From: Allium sativum
Lineage: Eukaryota; Streptophyta; Magnoliopsida; Asparagales; Amaryllidaceae
NCBI GenBank assembly: GCA_030737875.1
Contig: CM060922.1
Span: 299,947,456 to 300,011,455, forward strand
Reading direction: 5' to 3'
DNA length: 64,000 nt
Part shown: one piece after another, positions 1-13,300 of the stretch
Layout: every line of letters begins with the position of its first letter
How positions within the stretch are numbered: position 1 is the first letter of the stretch
Made by a program: the position numbers and the translations under genes
Notes under the pieces: generated by a model
Told to the model about the DNA's origin: nothing
The model's input: only the letters and a program-made list of their open reading frames with translations
Database searches by the model: none

Positions 1-2932
1 TCATAAATATAAATTATATGAACATATTTATAAAATTATAAAGTTTAAAACTATGTAAATATATAAGTATAAAAGTATAAACATATATAAACTTATAGTC
101 TTTAAAACTCAAGTTTAAAATCAAAAGTAAAATAGAAAACTTAATTAAAATTTGAACAGAGTTTGAAAATAGAATTGAGATTTGAGAATCAGAATTTGAG
201 TTTGAATTTGAATTTGAACTTGAACCTGGAGTGCTATTTAGAGTATTACATAAACTAGACTCTATTACTATATTATCTTGAACTCTTGATAATCTTGATA
301 ACTCATGAGTCTTGAATCTACCTTGAATTCTGAATCTCTTGAAACTATAAAACCATACAGTCTTCAATATATAAGTCCTGTATACAAATTGTAACAACCC
401 AAATTTTGAAAGACTGATTTTTTTTTTAAATTCTAATCTATCGAAACTCGTGTTGGTTTGCTCTGGTTTCCGGCATAAAAGATAGAGACATAAAATATGT
501 CAAAGCTCAAAAAATATCTCACAGCGGAATGGATAAAATATAATATACTTAAAGTATAGCCTTACCGTATTAATAATACTTCCTAACAGTATCCAAAGTT
601 ATCATGTGTCTACCACAAATCTAACCTTCGAGTATGTTATGAGGAGGGGGTCAGAACACAAGTTCTGGTGATTGGATTTAAATTATACACTTTGGATAAC
701 ACTACATATACCATTCAATCTTATTTACTTAATTATTAGGTTACTTGGGTTAACAACACTCAAGGCTTACACACACGTCGCACCCATTTACTTCGCAGTG
801 GATTAACCTAATTCAGTATATATGTAGTTGCCCCCAATATTAAGGTACACCCCATGGTACCCCACTTGCACGGTCTCCGCCATAATACCACCGAAATATA
901 CACAGTCCCTAATCCTACGTCGGAGTGACGTATGAACCTCTATATAACAATATTATGTTCCGCATGTATCTGTCATCACTATGTTATGCAAACGTACGGA
1001 CTTCCACCTTTGTTCGAATCAGATTCCATACCAGAGTAATGCCTCCGAGTCCACGATACACCACCCAGAGCAGACATGAATGTATCTAGACTGTCCCACG
1101 TCCTCTAATGTGCACCGAGTTCCGTGGCAGGGCGATACAAGAAACACAGAACTCGGTCGGGAGATTTTCCATATTTGTATAGGCCCGCCTTTAAGAGTAT
1201 CAAAATACAGATATTCCTAGGGTCTGTTTTTTATGGTGGCAACGGCTCCACCTCGGCCCTTCCCTCAACTAGTAAAGACTACAAGAGCTAAGCGACATAT
1301 GCCCCTAACAACAAACAATCTAAACATCCAGTTGGCGTCTCCCCTCAACCACCGCACCTTGATGGTGAAAGGTCCATTGGGTTTAGCTCTAGCATTTTCG
1401 CATCTCACTGACTGCCGATGGCAGGTATCCGACGATCTGCTATCCTTGTTTGTCGTAACCCTCCTCCTCCCTGTTGAGGCGACTGTCGAGTCACCCTATT
1501 GTCACCTCGTCACAGCACTCTGACTGCAAAGCTACTTTTGCAGTCATGACCCACCCACCTAGTATTTATGCACATACCCAACCTCTACGAGCATAGCCCA
1601 AACATCTACCATCGCAGAGAGGACTACCAAGATCACCTTACGTATCTCAGGAAGCTGCATGCTTCCCCTTCCACTCCTTCGGAGCCAACAGAATAATCAG
1701 AAGAACGTGCGCTCCCTTCGTGCCTTATAACACCACGATGATATAACCCGTTGGGTTATTTACCCTCAAACGTACGGACTAGTCCAAGCGCCTCACTTTA
1801 ATATGTTATTAGACCCTATGTCTAAACATTCTTTTACGCGCTTGCTTTACCTTATCAGGTTTCCATTTAACTTGGTTATCTTAACTTTTTATTCAAGTTA
1901 CCAAGTTCTTCCCATCCCCTTATATCTTTGAGGAATGGCCCCTCTTGCTTATTAATTTCAGTTATACAACTTAACCCACTTAAGTTTATTAATAAGCCCA
2001 CAACATGTTATTCTCTAAATTATGATCCAAGGTTTATAATTCACAATCTCTTTATATTCTTGTTTGATTCAAGGTAACAATAACATGTTCTACTTAATAT
2101 GTAATTAAGTGTATCTTAATTCACATGTTTTCTATTTAACATGTCACTTAACATTTATGATAAAATATAACTTACCTCATTTCTTGAGTTGCCTCATTCT
2201 TTCTTATTTAATCATAATTCCCTCTTATGTTGTCAATACAACTTAACTTTGTTTACTTATTAACTTAGTTCTTTTAACTAAGGTTCACTAATAAGTCTCC
2301 TCTTACTATAAATATAACTTATGTTGTCCTCATCCGTAGATTTTAGATTTTCGTTCTCACAAATAACTTAATTTACAATTAAGTACAGTTTATCCCATAA
2401 TATAATTTATTCCAATTTCCTTATTGTTTTATTATAACCCAAGTTATAATTCCCACTTGTCTTTAGGACAAATCTTAACATAACATTCTTATCATCATAT
2501 TTCAGACTTCAAGGTTTTCAAATTACTTAATTTATAATTAAGTACAACTTCTTTCATTTCATAAGTTTTCCCCATTTTCTCAACTGGTTTCAGAATTTTT
2601 CCCTATTTACTAATTACTTAATTTACAATTAAGTGTCACTTATCTCATTTCACCAGTTATCTCATTTCCTTACTAGTTTATTATAACCTAAGTTATAATC
2701 TTCACTTGTCCCTAGGACAAGTCTACCTATTATACAACATTCTCATTAATGTAATCTATTTGTAATAGGTTATTATCATTCCCCGTTCATTCCCATTTTC
2801 TTTTACAGTTGTATCTTTCTTTCAATTCAATTTATTCCATTTAATTACAATTATTGTTGTTTATCATTCCTTCTATTTACATATATTATATATGTATTTA
2901 TTTATGCACTAGACCTCTCATAATAAGCCTAC

Positions 2933-3110
2933 ACTTGTGGATGCTGGATTTGCTGGGCGGTTCCGGGAAGACTTCTACCACAAGTCGACTTGACCTCGTG
3001 TCTTAGCACCATTACACTTTTTAATTATACACTTAGACCCCTCAAATTAGATTTACCACTTGGGATGCAAGATATGTCGGGTGGTTCCGGGCAGACTTCT
3101 ACGACAAGTG
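2933..3110 (-). repeat. Two LTR hairpin modules (2933-2985 and 3057-3110)
   Basis: Each module has a short stem closing a conserved loop. In the first, ACTTGTGG at 2933-2940 pairs with CCACAAGT at 2978-2985; in the second, CACTTG pairs with CAAGTG. The loop contains GTTCCGG and AGACTTCTA. Read in reverse, the same loop (TAGAAGTCT, CCGGAAC, CATCCAGCA-like) occurs twice in each LTR of the chromovirus at 16137-26417, although the surrounding LTR sequence differs. Function unknown. Confidence 0.7.
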
Positions 3111-3689
3111 TAATCTAACCTCGTGTCTAAGCGCGGTTACAGTTTCTTATTTACTGTAAATCTTATATATAATCTAGGCATGTCTATTTCTTTCAAATTT
3201 CCACTGTAATTTATAATTTACAGGTCATCATATTATGCCTTTTTGATGTCATATGTTCTTTCTTACATATAATCAGTTCTATTCTATCATGTAATCAGTT
3301 AAATAGATAATTGTTCAAATTTAACAATAACTTGTGATCGCCAAATCATGTAATTTTTTCTAACTTAACATGTAATTTTCTCAATTTCTATCGTTAACGG
3401 TCCAGGTGCAAAAATGTCACAAGTAACGTGGAATTGAAACAATAGTAATTGCTACGCATGTTTTGGCAAATTTCCCGACATATTAATATCTTTGGCATAT
3501 TAATATTCCAATATGTCATACTCATCACTTTAATCCTTTCTAACATGTGTTTAAACATTTCAACATATCATATCTAAACATATCATAACAACAATTCAAT
3601 ATTTTTTATTATTCTAACAAATTCACATTATACGATAATGGGGAATGTTTAAACGATAATATATCATTATCAAAAATGATATAAATTAA

Positions 3690-3990
3690 ATCCACTCACC
3701 TCATTTGCAGATCTAGAAATTCTTCTAAATAGTTTATGTAGAAGAAAGCCGACTTTTATCTTTTTGTAGAGTTGGAGGTTGGTTATAAATCTTGAATCTT
3801 CTTTGTTAATCGAGATTCCAGCAACATCTCCCCAGTTTATTTTTAATTTAGAATGTCATGGAGGCAGAGAAAGGGATGAAGAATTGTGTGTGGATAAAAT
3901 GGGAGAGAGAGAGCCCCTTTTTAAAGATTAGCTGAGCCAATCCTCAACCCTTAGATATTAGGTTTTCCGATCTAATCGTACATGAAATGC
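3690..3990 (-). promoter_or_regulatory. Probable transcribed leader of the minus-strand solo LTR
   Basis: Read on the minus strand there is a CCAAT-box-like ATTGGCT near 3940, a weak TATA-like TTTAAAAA near 3920, a CT-rich tract (CTCTCTCTCTCCC), then about 200 nt of leader ending in GGTGAGTGG, a good plant 5' splice site (GT at 3699-3698). The same order (core promoter, CT-rich leader, GTGAGT or GTAATG donor) occurs in the other long LTRs here. Promoter activity is inferred. Confidence 0.4.
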
Positions 3991-4729
3991 TGAGTCAACT
4001 ACGAATAAGGCCCATTTTTCATTTCATACTTTATTTTACGCTGCTTATACATATATAATTTTAATGTTTTGCAGCTTTTAATAGCCTTCTTGTTTTGCTC
4101 CCTTTTTAAATAAATTGTGCCTATCCTGCTTTTTTAATTAATTTCATGTTTTCATGCGTGTATATCCTTGTCTTTAATTGGAATTATCTTTATACATAAG
4201 ACATCCTTATGCGTATACAAAGCCTCCTTATGCACACAACCTTTATTTTATTCTAAATTTTTCCTCTCTTAATTAATTAATGCATGACTTATTTCTTTTT
4301 AAACTCTTACTCATTAGTTCCTCAATTTACTATTTTTTTAAGCATTTCTTTCAAATATTATTGTGCGTTATTCACACATTAACCTTCCCTTTTCATGCAT
4401 TTGTCTTCCATGGTGTTTTTTCTTATTAACGCTTGCATTGATTGCTCTTTTTAATAATAAAAAATGTTTTTCTTTTGAATACCTTACATATATAGTTGTG
4501 CGTTCCTTCTTATGCCATTACTTCACATTTTTATTGCATTGTTTTTCAAATGTACCTTTTTTTAAACGCGTTAACATAAAATGCTTCCTCTTTTTATTCC
4601 TTATTGCATTTGTTAGCGTGCATTACCTTCCTCTATGTTAAAATGGAACATATATATATATGTTCCATTTTAATGGTCGCATGAAATTAACCATTTCCTT
4701 ATAACGTCATTGCATTAATTAGTATCCAC

Positions 4730-5760
4730 TGTAACACCCCGTAATTCTGTTAATATTAATATTCACAAATTAAAGAATAACTAATCTCAGACGTGAGAAT
4801 TGTGGGAAATGGGTTGCACCATTGTGTTCGTCTCGGAATTCTGGTTGAAATAGAGTTCGAGTTTGCGTGATTTGGACTTCGTATGAAGGAGATATGGCCA
4901 TCGGAAGTTTCAGAAAATTCAAAACAGATTTCAGAAAATTTAAAATTTAAAATTCGAAGTCAAACAGGCTAGGCGGCAAATTTCCCGCCCAGCACCCCAG
5001 GTCGACTGGGGAGTCGACTGGGCAGTCGACACCCCCCACCAGGTTGACTGGGGAGTCGACCTGGGTGTCGACCTGGTCTGGTCGGCCAAAGTTTGACTGA
5101 GCCCAATCTTGAGCTGTGATATGTCTTTAGGGCTGAGTTGGCAAATTAAACGGTTCAGGTTATTTCTGAGTTGATCTGACGGCCTAAATAAATCCTAAAC
5201 TCTATAAATACCTAGGTAGTCTCTCACTCTAATTCACATGAAAAATAGAATAGCCACCGTCATACCGCCGCCATGGAACTCAGTGTAGCCGCCGCCTACT
5301 AAGAAGGAAGAAAGCTAATCAAAGCCCTAATTCTACTCAACTCTAAAGCAAATCAAGACTCTCTTTCTTCTCTAATTGTGAGTATGATGATCTTAACAAG
5401 ATTATTAGAAAATTAATTAGATTAAAATGTGATTTGGATTATAAGAAAATGATGTGAATTGTCATATATGTTGTTGTAAACCTTATGCTATCATGTATGT
5501 TGTAAATCTTATGTTATGTGATGATGATATCCTATATGTTGTAAATCATGCTATGATGATATTGTATAGGTTGTAATTTTCTATGCTAAGTTGTGATAAA
5601 TCATACATGTTATAAAGTCATGATGTTATTATCTATGCTAATTAGTTCATGTTAATCAAATCATAATGTTTGGGCTATGTTGATCTATATGACAAATCAT
5701 GTATGCAAGTTTAGATTGATTAGTAAATATTATGAACATATGCCATGACATCTATTTAGA
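4730..5760 (+). repeat. Left arm of the long inverted repeat
   Basis: LTR-like: TGTAACACCCCG start; a GTCGAC-rich palindromic cluster at 5000-5075; TATAAATA at 5203-5210, then a leader and a GTGAGTATG splice-donor-like site near 5388; then runs of degenerate GTTGTAAAT/CATGTATG repeats (5470-5620). The complement is at 6303-7341. Confidence 0.85.
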
Positions 5761-6302
5761 CTTACAAATGAGTCCAACCTCATGTCCTAAGCATTAATTA
5801 ACACTTACAATCTTTTACCCCAGTTTTAATAATTCCCTATTCAAATTATTAATTAATTCCAATTTTAATGATGTCCATAATTGACTCAACTATGGTCATC
5901 CACTCATGGCATGCAAAATCATATCAATTGCATCCAATTTCTTAATATTAAATCCTTAATATTACCCCTACCCCACGTTATACGTTCTCTTATTCAACGC
6001 AAAATATACGTTAGACTCGAATAGTCTAACTCATAGCACAAAGATAAATTATCACAACATATAGACAAAAAAATAGATCTAATCATAATAGGGGTGAAAC
6101 TTGCATAAAACTACACATGTCATGGACCTAAAGGTGTCAACTTGTTTGGTAAAATGTCACAATTCACATAATATGATCATAATCCAAATTCATGTATGGA
6201 CTAGCATATATGGTTTAGGCAACATAATGATGGTGTGAACTAGCATCTAATACATAGAATTCACATATGTCATAGCATAATTCTAGATGTCATAATTCTA
6301 GA
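5761..6302. other. Spacer between the palindrome arms
   Basis: About 540 bp of AT-rich single-copy sequence with no ORF. Short pieces echo the arms (CATAATTCTAGAT twice near 6280-6300, ATATGTCATAGC). I see no gene or regulatory site here. Confidence 0.5.
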
Positions 6303-7341
6303 TCTAAATAGATGTCATGGCATAAGTTCATAATCTTTACTAATCAATCTAAACTTGCATACATGATTTGTCATATAGATCAACATAGCCCAAACATTAT
6401 GATTTGATTAACATGAACTAATTAGCATAGATAATAACATCATGACTTTATAACATGTATGATTTATCACAACTTAGCATAGAAAATTACAACCTATACA
6501 ATATCATCATAACATGATTTACAACATATAGGATATCATCATCACATAACATAAGATTTACAACAAACATGATAACATAAGGTTTACAACAACATATATG
6601 ACAATTCACATCATTTTCTTATAATACAAATCACATCTTAATCTAATTAATTTGCTAATAATCTTGTTAAGATCATCATACTCACAATTAGAGAAGAAAG
6701 AGAGTCTTGATTTGCTTTAGAGTTGAGTTGAATTAGGGTTTTGATTAGCTTTCTTCCTTCTTAGTAGGTGGCGGCTACACTGAGTTCCATGGCAGCGGTA
6801 TGACGGTGGCTATTCTATTTTTCATGTGAATTAGAGTGAGAGACTACCTAGGTATTTATAGAGTTTAGGATTTATTTAGGCCGTCAGATCAACTCAAAAC
6901 TAACCTGAACCGTTTAATTTGCCAACTCAGCCCTAAAGACACATCACAGCTCAAGATTGGGCTTAGTCAAACCCTAGCCGACTGGACCACGTCGACACCC
7001 AGGTCGACTGCCCAGTCGACTCCCCAGTCGACCTGGGGGGGGGGGGGGGGTTGTCGACTGCCCAGTCGACCTGGGTTGCTGGGCGGGAAATTTCCCGCCT
7101 AGTCTGTTTGACTTTGAATTTTAAATTTTAAATTTTCTGAAATCTGTTTTGAATTTTCTGAAACTTCCGATGGCCTTATCTCCTTCATACGAAGTCCAAA
7201 TCACGCAAACTCGGACTCTATTTCAACCAGAATTCCGGGATGAACACAATGGCGCAACCCGTTTCCCACAATTCTCACGTCTGAGATTAGTTATTCTTTA
7301 ATTTGTGAATATTAGTATTAACAGAATTACGGGGTGTTACA
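6303..7341 (-). repeat. Right arm of the long inverted repeat
   Basis: Reverse complement of 4730-5760. TATAAATA faces inward (about 6853-6861, minus). The GTCGAC cluster (6990-7075) is interrupted by a run of 16 G (7035-7050) where the left arm has only a short C run. That difference is either a real expansion or an assembly or sequencing problem. Confidence 0.85.
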
Positions 7342-8002
7342 TCCACACTACCTCTTTTAATTGCATGCATTTTCTTACCTTTCTTAATGCATTAAAAATT
7401 ATACTAATTTTCCTCCTCTTCAATGCATGAATTTATTTAAATTATACATTACCATTATTTTTTCCTTTATTTATGTTCATGCATACATATATTTGTATGT
7501 TTAGTTGGCCCTCTCAAAAACAAAGATTAAAATTATGTCACACCAGCGTTCAACGCTCACCTCTATGTTACATATCCAATGCCTCAACCAACAGAGATAT
7601 GAAGTCTTTTGTTAATAAGTTTAGAAACAATGGTACTCATTGTTCTCCTTCTTTACCTTATTTTCATCTTTTGCTGCAATGCTTCATTTAAATGTATTTT
7701 TTGCATCTTAAATCGGTTTTTGTGCAACCCATAGGTCTAAATTGACGGGAAAATCGCAACGAACGTAATGATGCTACTCCCGTGGCCAAATTCTGGAAGC
7801 TCTTCAAATTTTTATTTTTCTTATATGCATTATTTAATTATTTATTTGTTACAAAAATGCGGGATGTTAACAAATCCTGCATATATATATATATATATGT
7901 CTATATATTCTAAATAGAGATGTTAGTGTGTGTATATATATATATAATAATCAAAGATAATTGAGACAAGGTTGTTGTCATCAAAACTCCATTCACCAAC
8001 AA

Positions 8003-8510
8003 TCTTCCCCTTTTTGATGATAACAACCATGGTTTATAAAATATTCATACCTAATAATCTGATTCTAAAATTACTCCCACTTTCGCTATGAATTCCTTCT
8101 AACTCCACCTTAAACTATACTAAACCAATTTTATAATTTCTCCCCCTTTGTCATTATCAAAAAGTACCATGTACAAGACTAGACTATACTAGACTAAACT
8201 AAGTTATACTCCCAATAAATCTATGTTATGAGTGATCCTAATAACTATATAATACTCCTTATATTTCCCTTTAAATATGTGATTCTAAACTTAATATATT
8301 ATAACTCCCCCTAAACTTATGTCTATACTAGTCTAATAATCTAAATAAAAGGATAATGAACTAAGAAAACAACTCAATATTTCTAATACGTTCAAACAAG
8401 CAATTCAATCCAAATGATCAATTCAAACGAACAATCTAAACAATTAAATCAACCAAAGCATTCTTAAACCTTCAACTAATCCTTAGAAATACTAAAACTA
8501 CCCCTTAATC
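8003..8510 (-). promoter_or_regulatory. Polypurine tract and upstream PPT-like repeats of the Sirevirus
   Basis: Read on the minus strand, AAAAAGGGGAAGA (8003-8016) directly precedes the 3' LTR. Further A/G-rich tracts lie upstream: AAAGGGGGAGAAA (about 8138-8152), AGGGGGAGT (about 8303-8312) and AAGGGGTAG (about 8496-8505). Known: multiple PPT-like repeats before the 3' LTR are a Sirevirus hallmark. The first primes plus-strand DNA synthesis; the role of the others is not established. Confidence 0.65.
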
Positions 8511-9247
8511 TAATACAAGACTAAACCTATCCTAAATTCTAATTCCCTTAAAACTATAATAAGACTTTAATCTAGACTAAGAAATAATTCTGATAAGATA
8601 ACCTTAAAATTATGATATAAGTAAAACAATTGAATCCTAACAATCAATCAAATTAAGTTTTGTTGACACAAAACATCAATTTAAATAAATTCAAACATAA
8701 AACCAAACATTTCTTATAACTTCCATTTATTCTAAAACCTATAAAGCTCTTATCAACTACAAAAGGATAAGTATATTTCTAACAAACCTATCAACCACTA
8801 ATGAAATTTAGCCATGTTAAGTAAGTCAATCAAGTTATTCAAGTCAAACAAACCAAATAAGTCAATCAATCCAATAAATTCAACCAAGCCAAACAAGTCA
8901 ATCAAGTTAATCAAGACAAAGTAAATATGTTATGTATTTGATTAATAATCCTATATTTCTAATTAGATACAAACTTCTCTTACTATATACATGGTATATG
9001 TGGAGTTACAGTTAACATGTAATGCAGTGTGTTGGTTATAATGCAGTATGTCATGTGCAAAACTATATGAAGTGGTATATTAAATGAAATGCAACTTGTG
9101 TTGTGAATGAATTTAATTTGAGATGTACTATAATTTATAATAATAATCTATGATATGAAATCAGATGTGTAATGATAGTATGCAGAATGATTTGGTAATT
9201 ATATCTATTTAATTAAAATATGTTCAAAGTACTATCTAACTATTATG
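8511..9247 (-). other. Non-coding 3' internal region of the Sirevirus
   Basis: AT-rich sequence with many short CAATCAA/AAGTCAATCAAG repeats (8790-8930). No ORF longer than background on either strand. It ends where the Tat-like element is inserted. Confidence 0.5.
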
Positions 9248-10347
9248 TGTTACTACCAAAAACTAACAGTGGAGCAAGATGGTGGTGAAGGGGTATCGGA
9301 TGACCGGAAGCTCACCAAAGGCTCAACAGAAAGTTGGGCCAAACACTAGGAAGGGATAAGAGCAGGAATAAATAACCCAAAAAGTCGCATCAACCGAAAC
9401 CCTTCTAGGGGAAAGGATTATAAGAACTACGAGGTGTAACCGACAGGACCTATCCGACAGGGTCAATCCGACAAGGTTCTTCTGACAGTATCAGTTCGAC
9501 AGAAGATTCTATGATAAAGAGTCATCATAATCCAGAACCAAGAAAGTCAAAAGCAACAAACCCATCGGGTGAAGCTCAAATGGACCTTCGGTAATGACCT
9601 GCCAAAGAACCAATACACTTGAAGGCGAGGGCGGCGAAGACACTAAATCGAGGAAATGCAAGGATCATCTAAAACCAGCTTCCGGGGAATTTGCCGTACG
9701 AATACCGGAAGACCAAATCCACAAGTAAAATAGAAGTAACATCGGAAGCCCCCTTATCAAGTATCCTGGTTACTTCAAAAGAGCTCTGTCAAAGAACTAA
9801 CCCGGACCCAAGCGAGATACAGGCTACTTGTACTAATCTACCTAGTACTGAAACCCGCAGCGACTTCGAACCAGCAGTCATCAACATACATCATGAGGTC
9901 GAGCCCCTCTAAATATTCACGATAAAGCTGGAGGCCTACATCCGAAAGATTACGTCCGAGAGGCTACATTCATGAGTTGTTGTCAAGGATTCAACCACCT
10001 TTCAAAGGTCATAACTAATACTCCAAAGACGGCCGAAAGTTAAGCGCCTGAAACCAAGGATAAAGCGATCGGCAAAGACCCCCATGGGCCCAATAGCACA
10101 TTTTTTTTAAGAGCAAACGGATATGTAGCGCGGGGCTACACAGCCGGTTAATTAATAGATAATAGTATATATCCAACTGACAAACCCAGTTGGTGGTCCA
10201 AAATACAACCATCACAAAGTTTAAGATACATCATACAACACACATAAAGAATATTACGGGTACAACTACAAAAGAGTTCAGATCAATCTGTTAACCATCA
10301 TAATTATACAAGTACTATGCTGAGAAATAAAGAGGCATCATCAGTCA

Positions 10348-13300
10348 TCACATGAGTTCCATGCTAGACTCTGTATCATTGCTATCAACCGAAGTAGCTG
10401 GAGAAGAGGCCGCCGGCAGTGCAAACCTGAATATAGCAGCATGATTGTCTCCAGAACCTGATGAGGATGAATAAATATGAATGATACGATGACAGATAGA
10501 CATGATCGAATTAGCCTTGTTATTAAAAATTCGTGCATTTCTTTCTTTCCATATACACCAACTATAAGCAACCAGTAAGATATCAAGAGATGGACAAGGA
10601 TCAGATTCCCAATGGTCAAAAAAAGAAGAAATGATGGGGATGAAACCTATTAAATGGGTACTCGCTGCAGCCCAGATTGAGTAGGAATAGTCGCAAGAAA
10701 AGAAGAGATGATGAATGGATTCAGCATGAGAATTACAGAAAGGGCAGTTGGGGTCAGGAACCACGTTGCGTTTGAAGAGCTTCTCCCTTGTATTGACCTT
10801 TTCGTGAATCAAACACCATTGGAAGAAGAGAATTCTTGGAGCCAGCTTGCATTTCCATAGTCTTGAGAATTTAAACAATCTACCCGAAAAATTCAGGTAT
10901 TTGTAACATGAGGAAACAGAAAAACCTCTAGATGGAGAGAGAACCCAAACAAAATGATCATCCAAGTTATTTAGCTGAGTGTTGCTAATGAGAGCAAAGA
11001 TATTAAGCAACTGCAAAAGAATACTCCTATCAAAAAGCGAACCTGGAACTAAGCTAACATAATCATCATTAAAAGCATCAGCAACAGAAAGCGAAGGGTT
11101 AGACTGAAGAGAAAAGAGTGAAGAAAAGGAAAGAGAGAGAGGTAACTGACCAAGCCAAATATCGTGCCAAAATAAACAGGATGAACCACCCCCCAAAGAG
11201 ACATGAAACAGAAATTTAATACGAGGAAGACAAGATAGAATCCCATGCAAGAAGGGAGAGATTCTAGAGGAAGGACGATGATGCAAAACAAGATGGGGGT
11301 CAGAAGAAAAATAGCGAGCTAAAATCCAATTTTTCCAAATGAAATTTCCAGTGCTTAGGAGTCTCCAAACCCATTTGGCCAGCAAAGCAATATTAAAATG
11401 GTGAAGGTCAAGAACACCAAGCCCCCCTTGATCAGAGTGTAGGCATACCGTCCTCCAGTTAATTAATTTCTTGATGTTCTGGCCATTCCAAAGAAATGAA
11501 CTTCGAATTGAATCAATCTTACAAATTACCCACTTGGGGAGTTTGTGAAAAGACATCCAATGTGTAGGGATAGCGGAAAGCACAGATTTAACTAGAGTTA
11601 AACGGCCCATAGATGATAATGAATTTGCTTTCCAAGATGCTAATCTAGTTTCAATCTTGCTGATAAGGGGAAGCCAATCGTTTTTGTGAAGCTTAGAGGG
11701 TCTGAGAGGTAAACCAAGGTAGGTCATTGGGAATTTTGCTACTTTGCAGTTGAGAGTAGAAGAAATCAAGTCACCAAGATGATCAGACTTACCAAGCATG
11801 TAAATAACACTTTTATTAAAATTAATGGAAAGACCAGATATCAACTCGAATACATATAACAGGATTTTGAGGCATTGGATATGGAAAGGATTAGGGGAAG
11901 AGAAAATAATAGTATCATCTGCAAATTGTAAATTGTTGATGCATAGGGGAGTATTTGGGAGAGAGATACCATCCAAGTAACCATGTGAAGAAGCTTGTTT
12001 AACCATTTGATTAAACACATCAGCAACAAGCACAAAAATCAAAGGGGAAAGAGGGTCGCCTTGTCTAAGCCCACATTTAGGTTTGAAAAAGTTTCCAGAA
12101 GCACCATTTACTGAAACGTATGAGCAGCTTGAGTTAAGTATATTATCAATCCATGAACACCATTTATCTGAAAAACCCCTGTGTTTAAAAACATCCATGA
12201 TAAAGGGCCAACTTACTGAGTCAAATGCTTTGGAAAAATCCAGCTTTAGTAAAACACCAGGGGTAGATGAGTGATGGCAAAAGGAGATTATTTCCTGAGT
12301 TGCAGCGATACAGTCATGAATGTTCCTCCCCAAAATGAAAGCAGATTGTTCTGGTCCAACAAGTGTGGCAATAACAGATTGAAGACGATTAGCTAACACC
12401 TTTGTGATGATTTTAAAAGTAGTATTTAGCAGGCTAATGGGGCGGAAAGAAGATAAAGTGTTGGCCCCCGAATGCTTGGGAATGAGGATAATGTTGGCAT
12501 AATTTAGTCTGGCAATTGAAGTAGGATCGTTATGAAATTCGTTGCACATGTCAATTATATCAAATTTGACCAAGGCCCAAAAATTCTTAAAGAAAACTGG
12601 GCCGAACCCATCAGGACCAGGGGCCTTATCATCCGACATATCCTTCAATGCAGCCCAAATTTCTGATTCAGAGAAAGGATGATCAATGTGAATAGGCGCA
12701 GGGTTTGGATAAAGAAGATGCCATTCAACATCAGGTGAATTTGAATGTGAACGACCAAGCTGGGATAGGAAGAAATCAGAAAAGAGAGAGAGGATGACAT
12801 TTTGATCAGAAAAAGAGAGGCCATCTTTAATTATTTCCGATATGAATGTTGATCTCCGTCTTCCATTAGCCATTCGGTGAAAATATGATGTATTCCTATC
12901 TCCTTCCTCCAACCATTTGGCTTTGGATCTTTGCTTCCAAACAATTTCTTCTTGTTTCATCAGTCTATCCAACTCGACTTCTAAAGCACGTAAATTATCA
13001 TGCTCAGCTTCAAGAAGTGGGCGCCGTTCTTCTAGAATATTGATGTCAATAATTTCATTTTGAATAGAGGAGATGCGGGAACGGATAGAACCCCATATAT
13101 TTTTAGCCCATGGTTTAATAATCTTTCTAAGGGTTCTCAATTTTAGGACAATCCTTTGAGATGCTGATGCTACATTTAAGTTTTGAGACCAAATTGAATG
13201 AATAAAGTCATCAAACGAGGGTTCGAGTAGCCACAACCTTTCAAATCTAAAGGGGCGATTGATGCATGCAGAAATATCAGAATTTAGCAGAATGGGGCAA

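Larger units (their letters stand above)
4730..7341. mobile_element. Palindromic insertion of head-to-head LTR-like arms with a 5-bp target duplication
   Basis: The two ends are inverted copies: TGTAACACCCCG at 4730 and CGGGGTGTTACA ending at 7341. TCCAC lies on each side (4725-4729 and 7342-7346), the size made by LTR-retrotransposon integrase. The left arm (4730-5760) and right arm (6303-7341) differ at roughly 5-10% of positions by eye and enclose a spacer of about 540 bp. Each arm starts like a chromoviral LTR, with the same order of motifs as 16137 onward, and carries an inward-facing TATAAATA. No ORF of substance is present. It could be an inverted LTR dimer that moved as a unit, or a fold-back type element using retrotransposon integrase in trans. 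Confidence 0.75.
390..7869 (-). mobile_element. Solo LTR of a Ty3/gypsy (Tekay-like) element, minus strand
   Basis: Begins TGTAACAACCC and ends GGGATGTTA, flanked by ACAAAT on both sides (384-389 and 7870-7875). The uninterrupted Sirevirus LTR copy has a single ACAAAT at the matching place. Removing the nested palindrome (4730-7341) leaves about 4.9 kb. No PBS, PPT or coding sequence is visible, so this is one long LTR rather than a full element. Orientation comes from the paired hairpin modules (2933-3110), which read in reverse compared with the chromovirus LTR at 17289-17460, and from a minus-strand leader and splice donor near 3699. The inner structure is typical of long chromoviral LTRs; the family name is inferred. 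Confidence 0.6.
1..8001 (-). repeat. Sirevirus 3' LTR, interrupted by the insertion at 390-7869
   Basis: The LTR parts are 1-389 and 7876-8001; the rest lies left of the window. They match 51640-52145 closely, and that second copy runs uninterrupted across the join (near 52025-52040), which places the inserted 7.5 kb exactly. The right edge reads ACCAACA, giving TGTTGG as the LTR start on the minus strand. AT-rich, with short TA microsatellites near 7885-7945. The reading frame at 14-397 (minus) is a by-product of A/T-rich simple sequence and I do not call it a gene. Confidence 0.75.

Noticed and set aside
14..397. 127-residue minus-strand frame with an Asn-Ser repeat
   Set aside because: Lies in AT-rich Sirevirus LTR; the repeat comes from GAATTT-type simple sequence. 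No recognisable protein features.
1233..1523. 96-residue plus-strand frame
   Set aside because: Inside the minus-strand solo LTR, no domain, wrong strand for the LTR transcript.
4363..4641. Hydrophobic 92-residue frame
   Set aside because: T-rich LTR DNA gives Phe/Leu-rich translation by chance; no start context or homologous feature.
7885..7945. TA-rich tracts as possible origin or promoter
   Set aside because: Simple microsatellites, differing between the two Sirevirus LTR copies.
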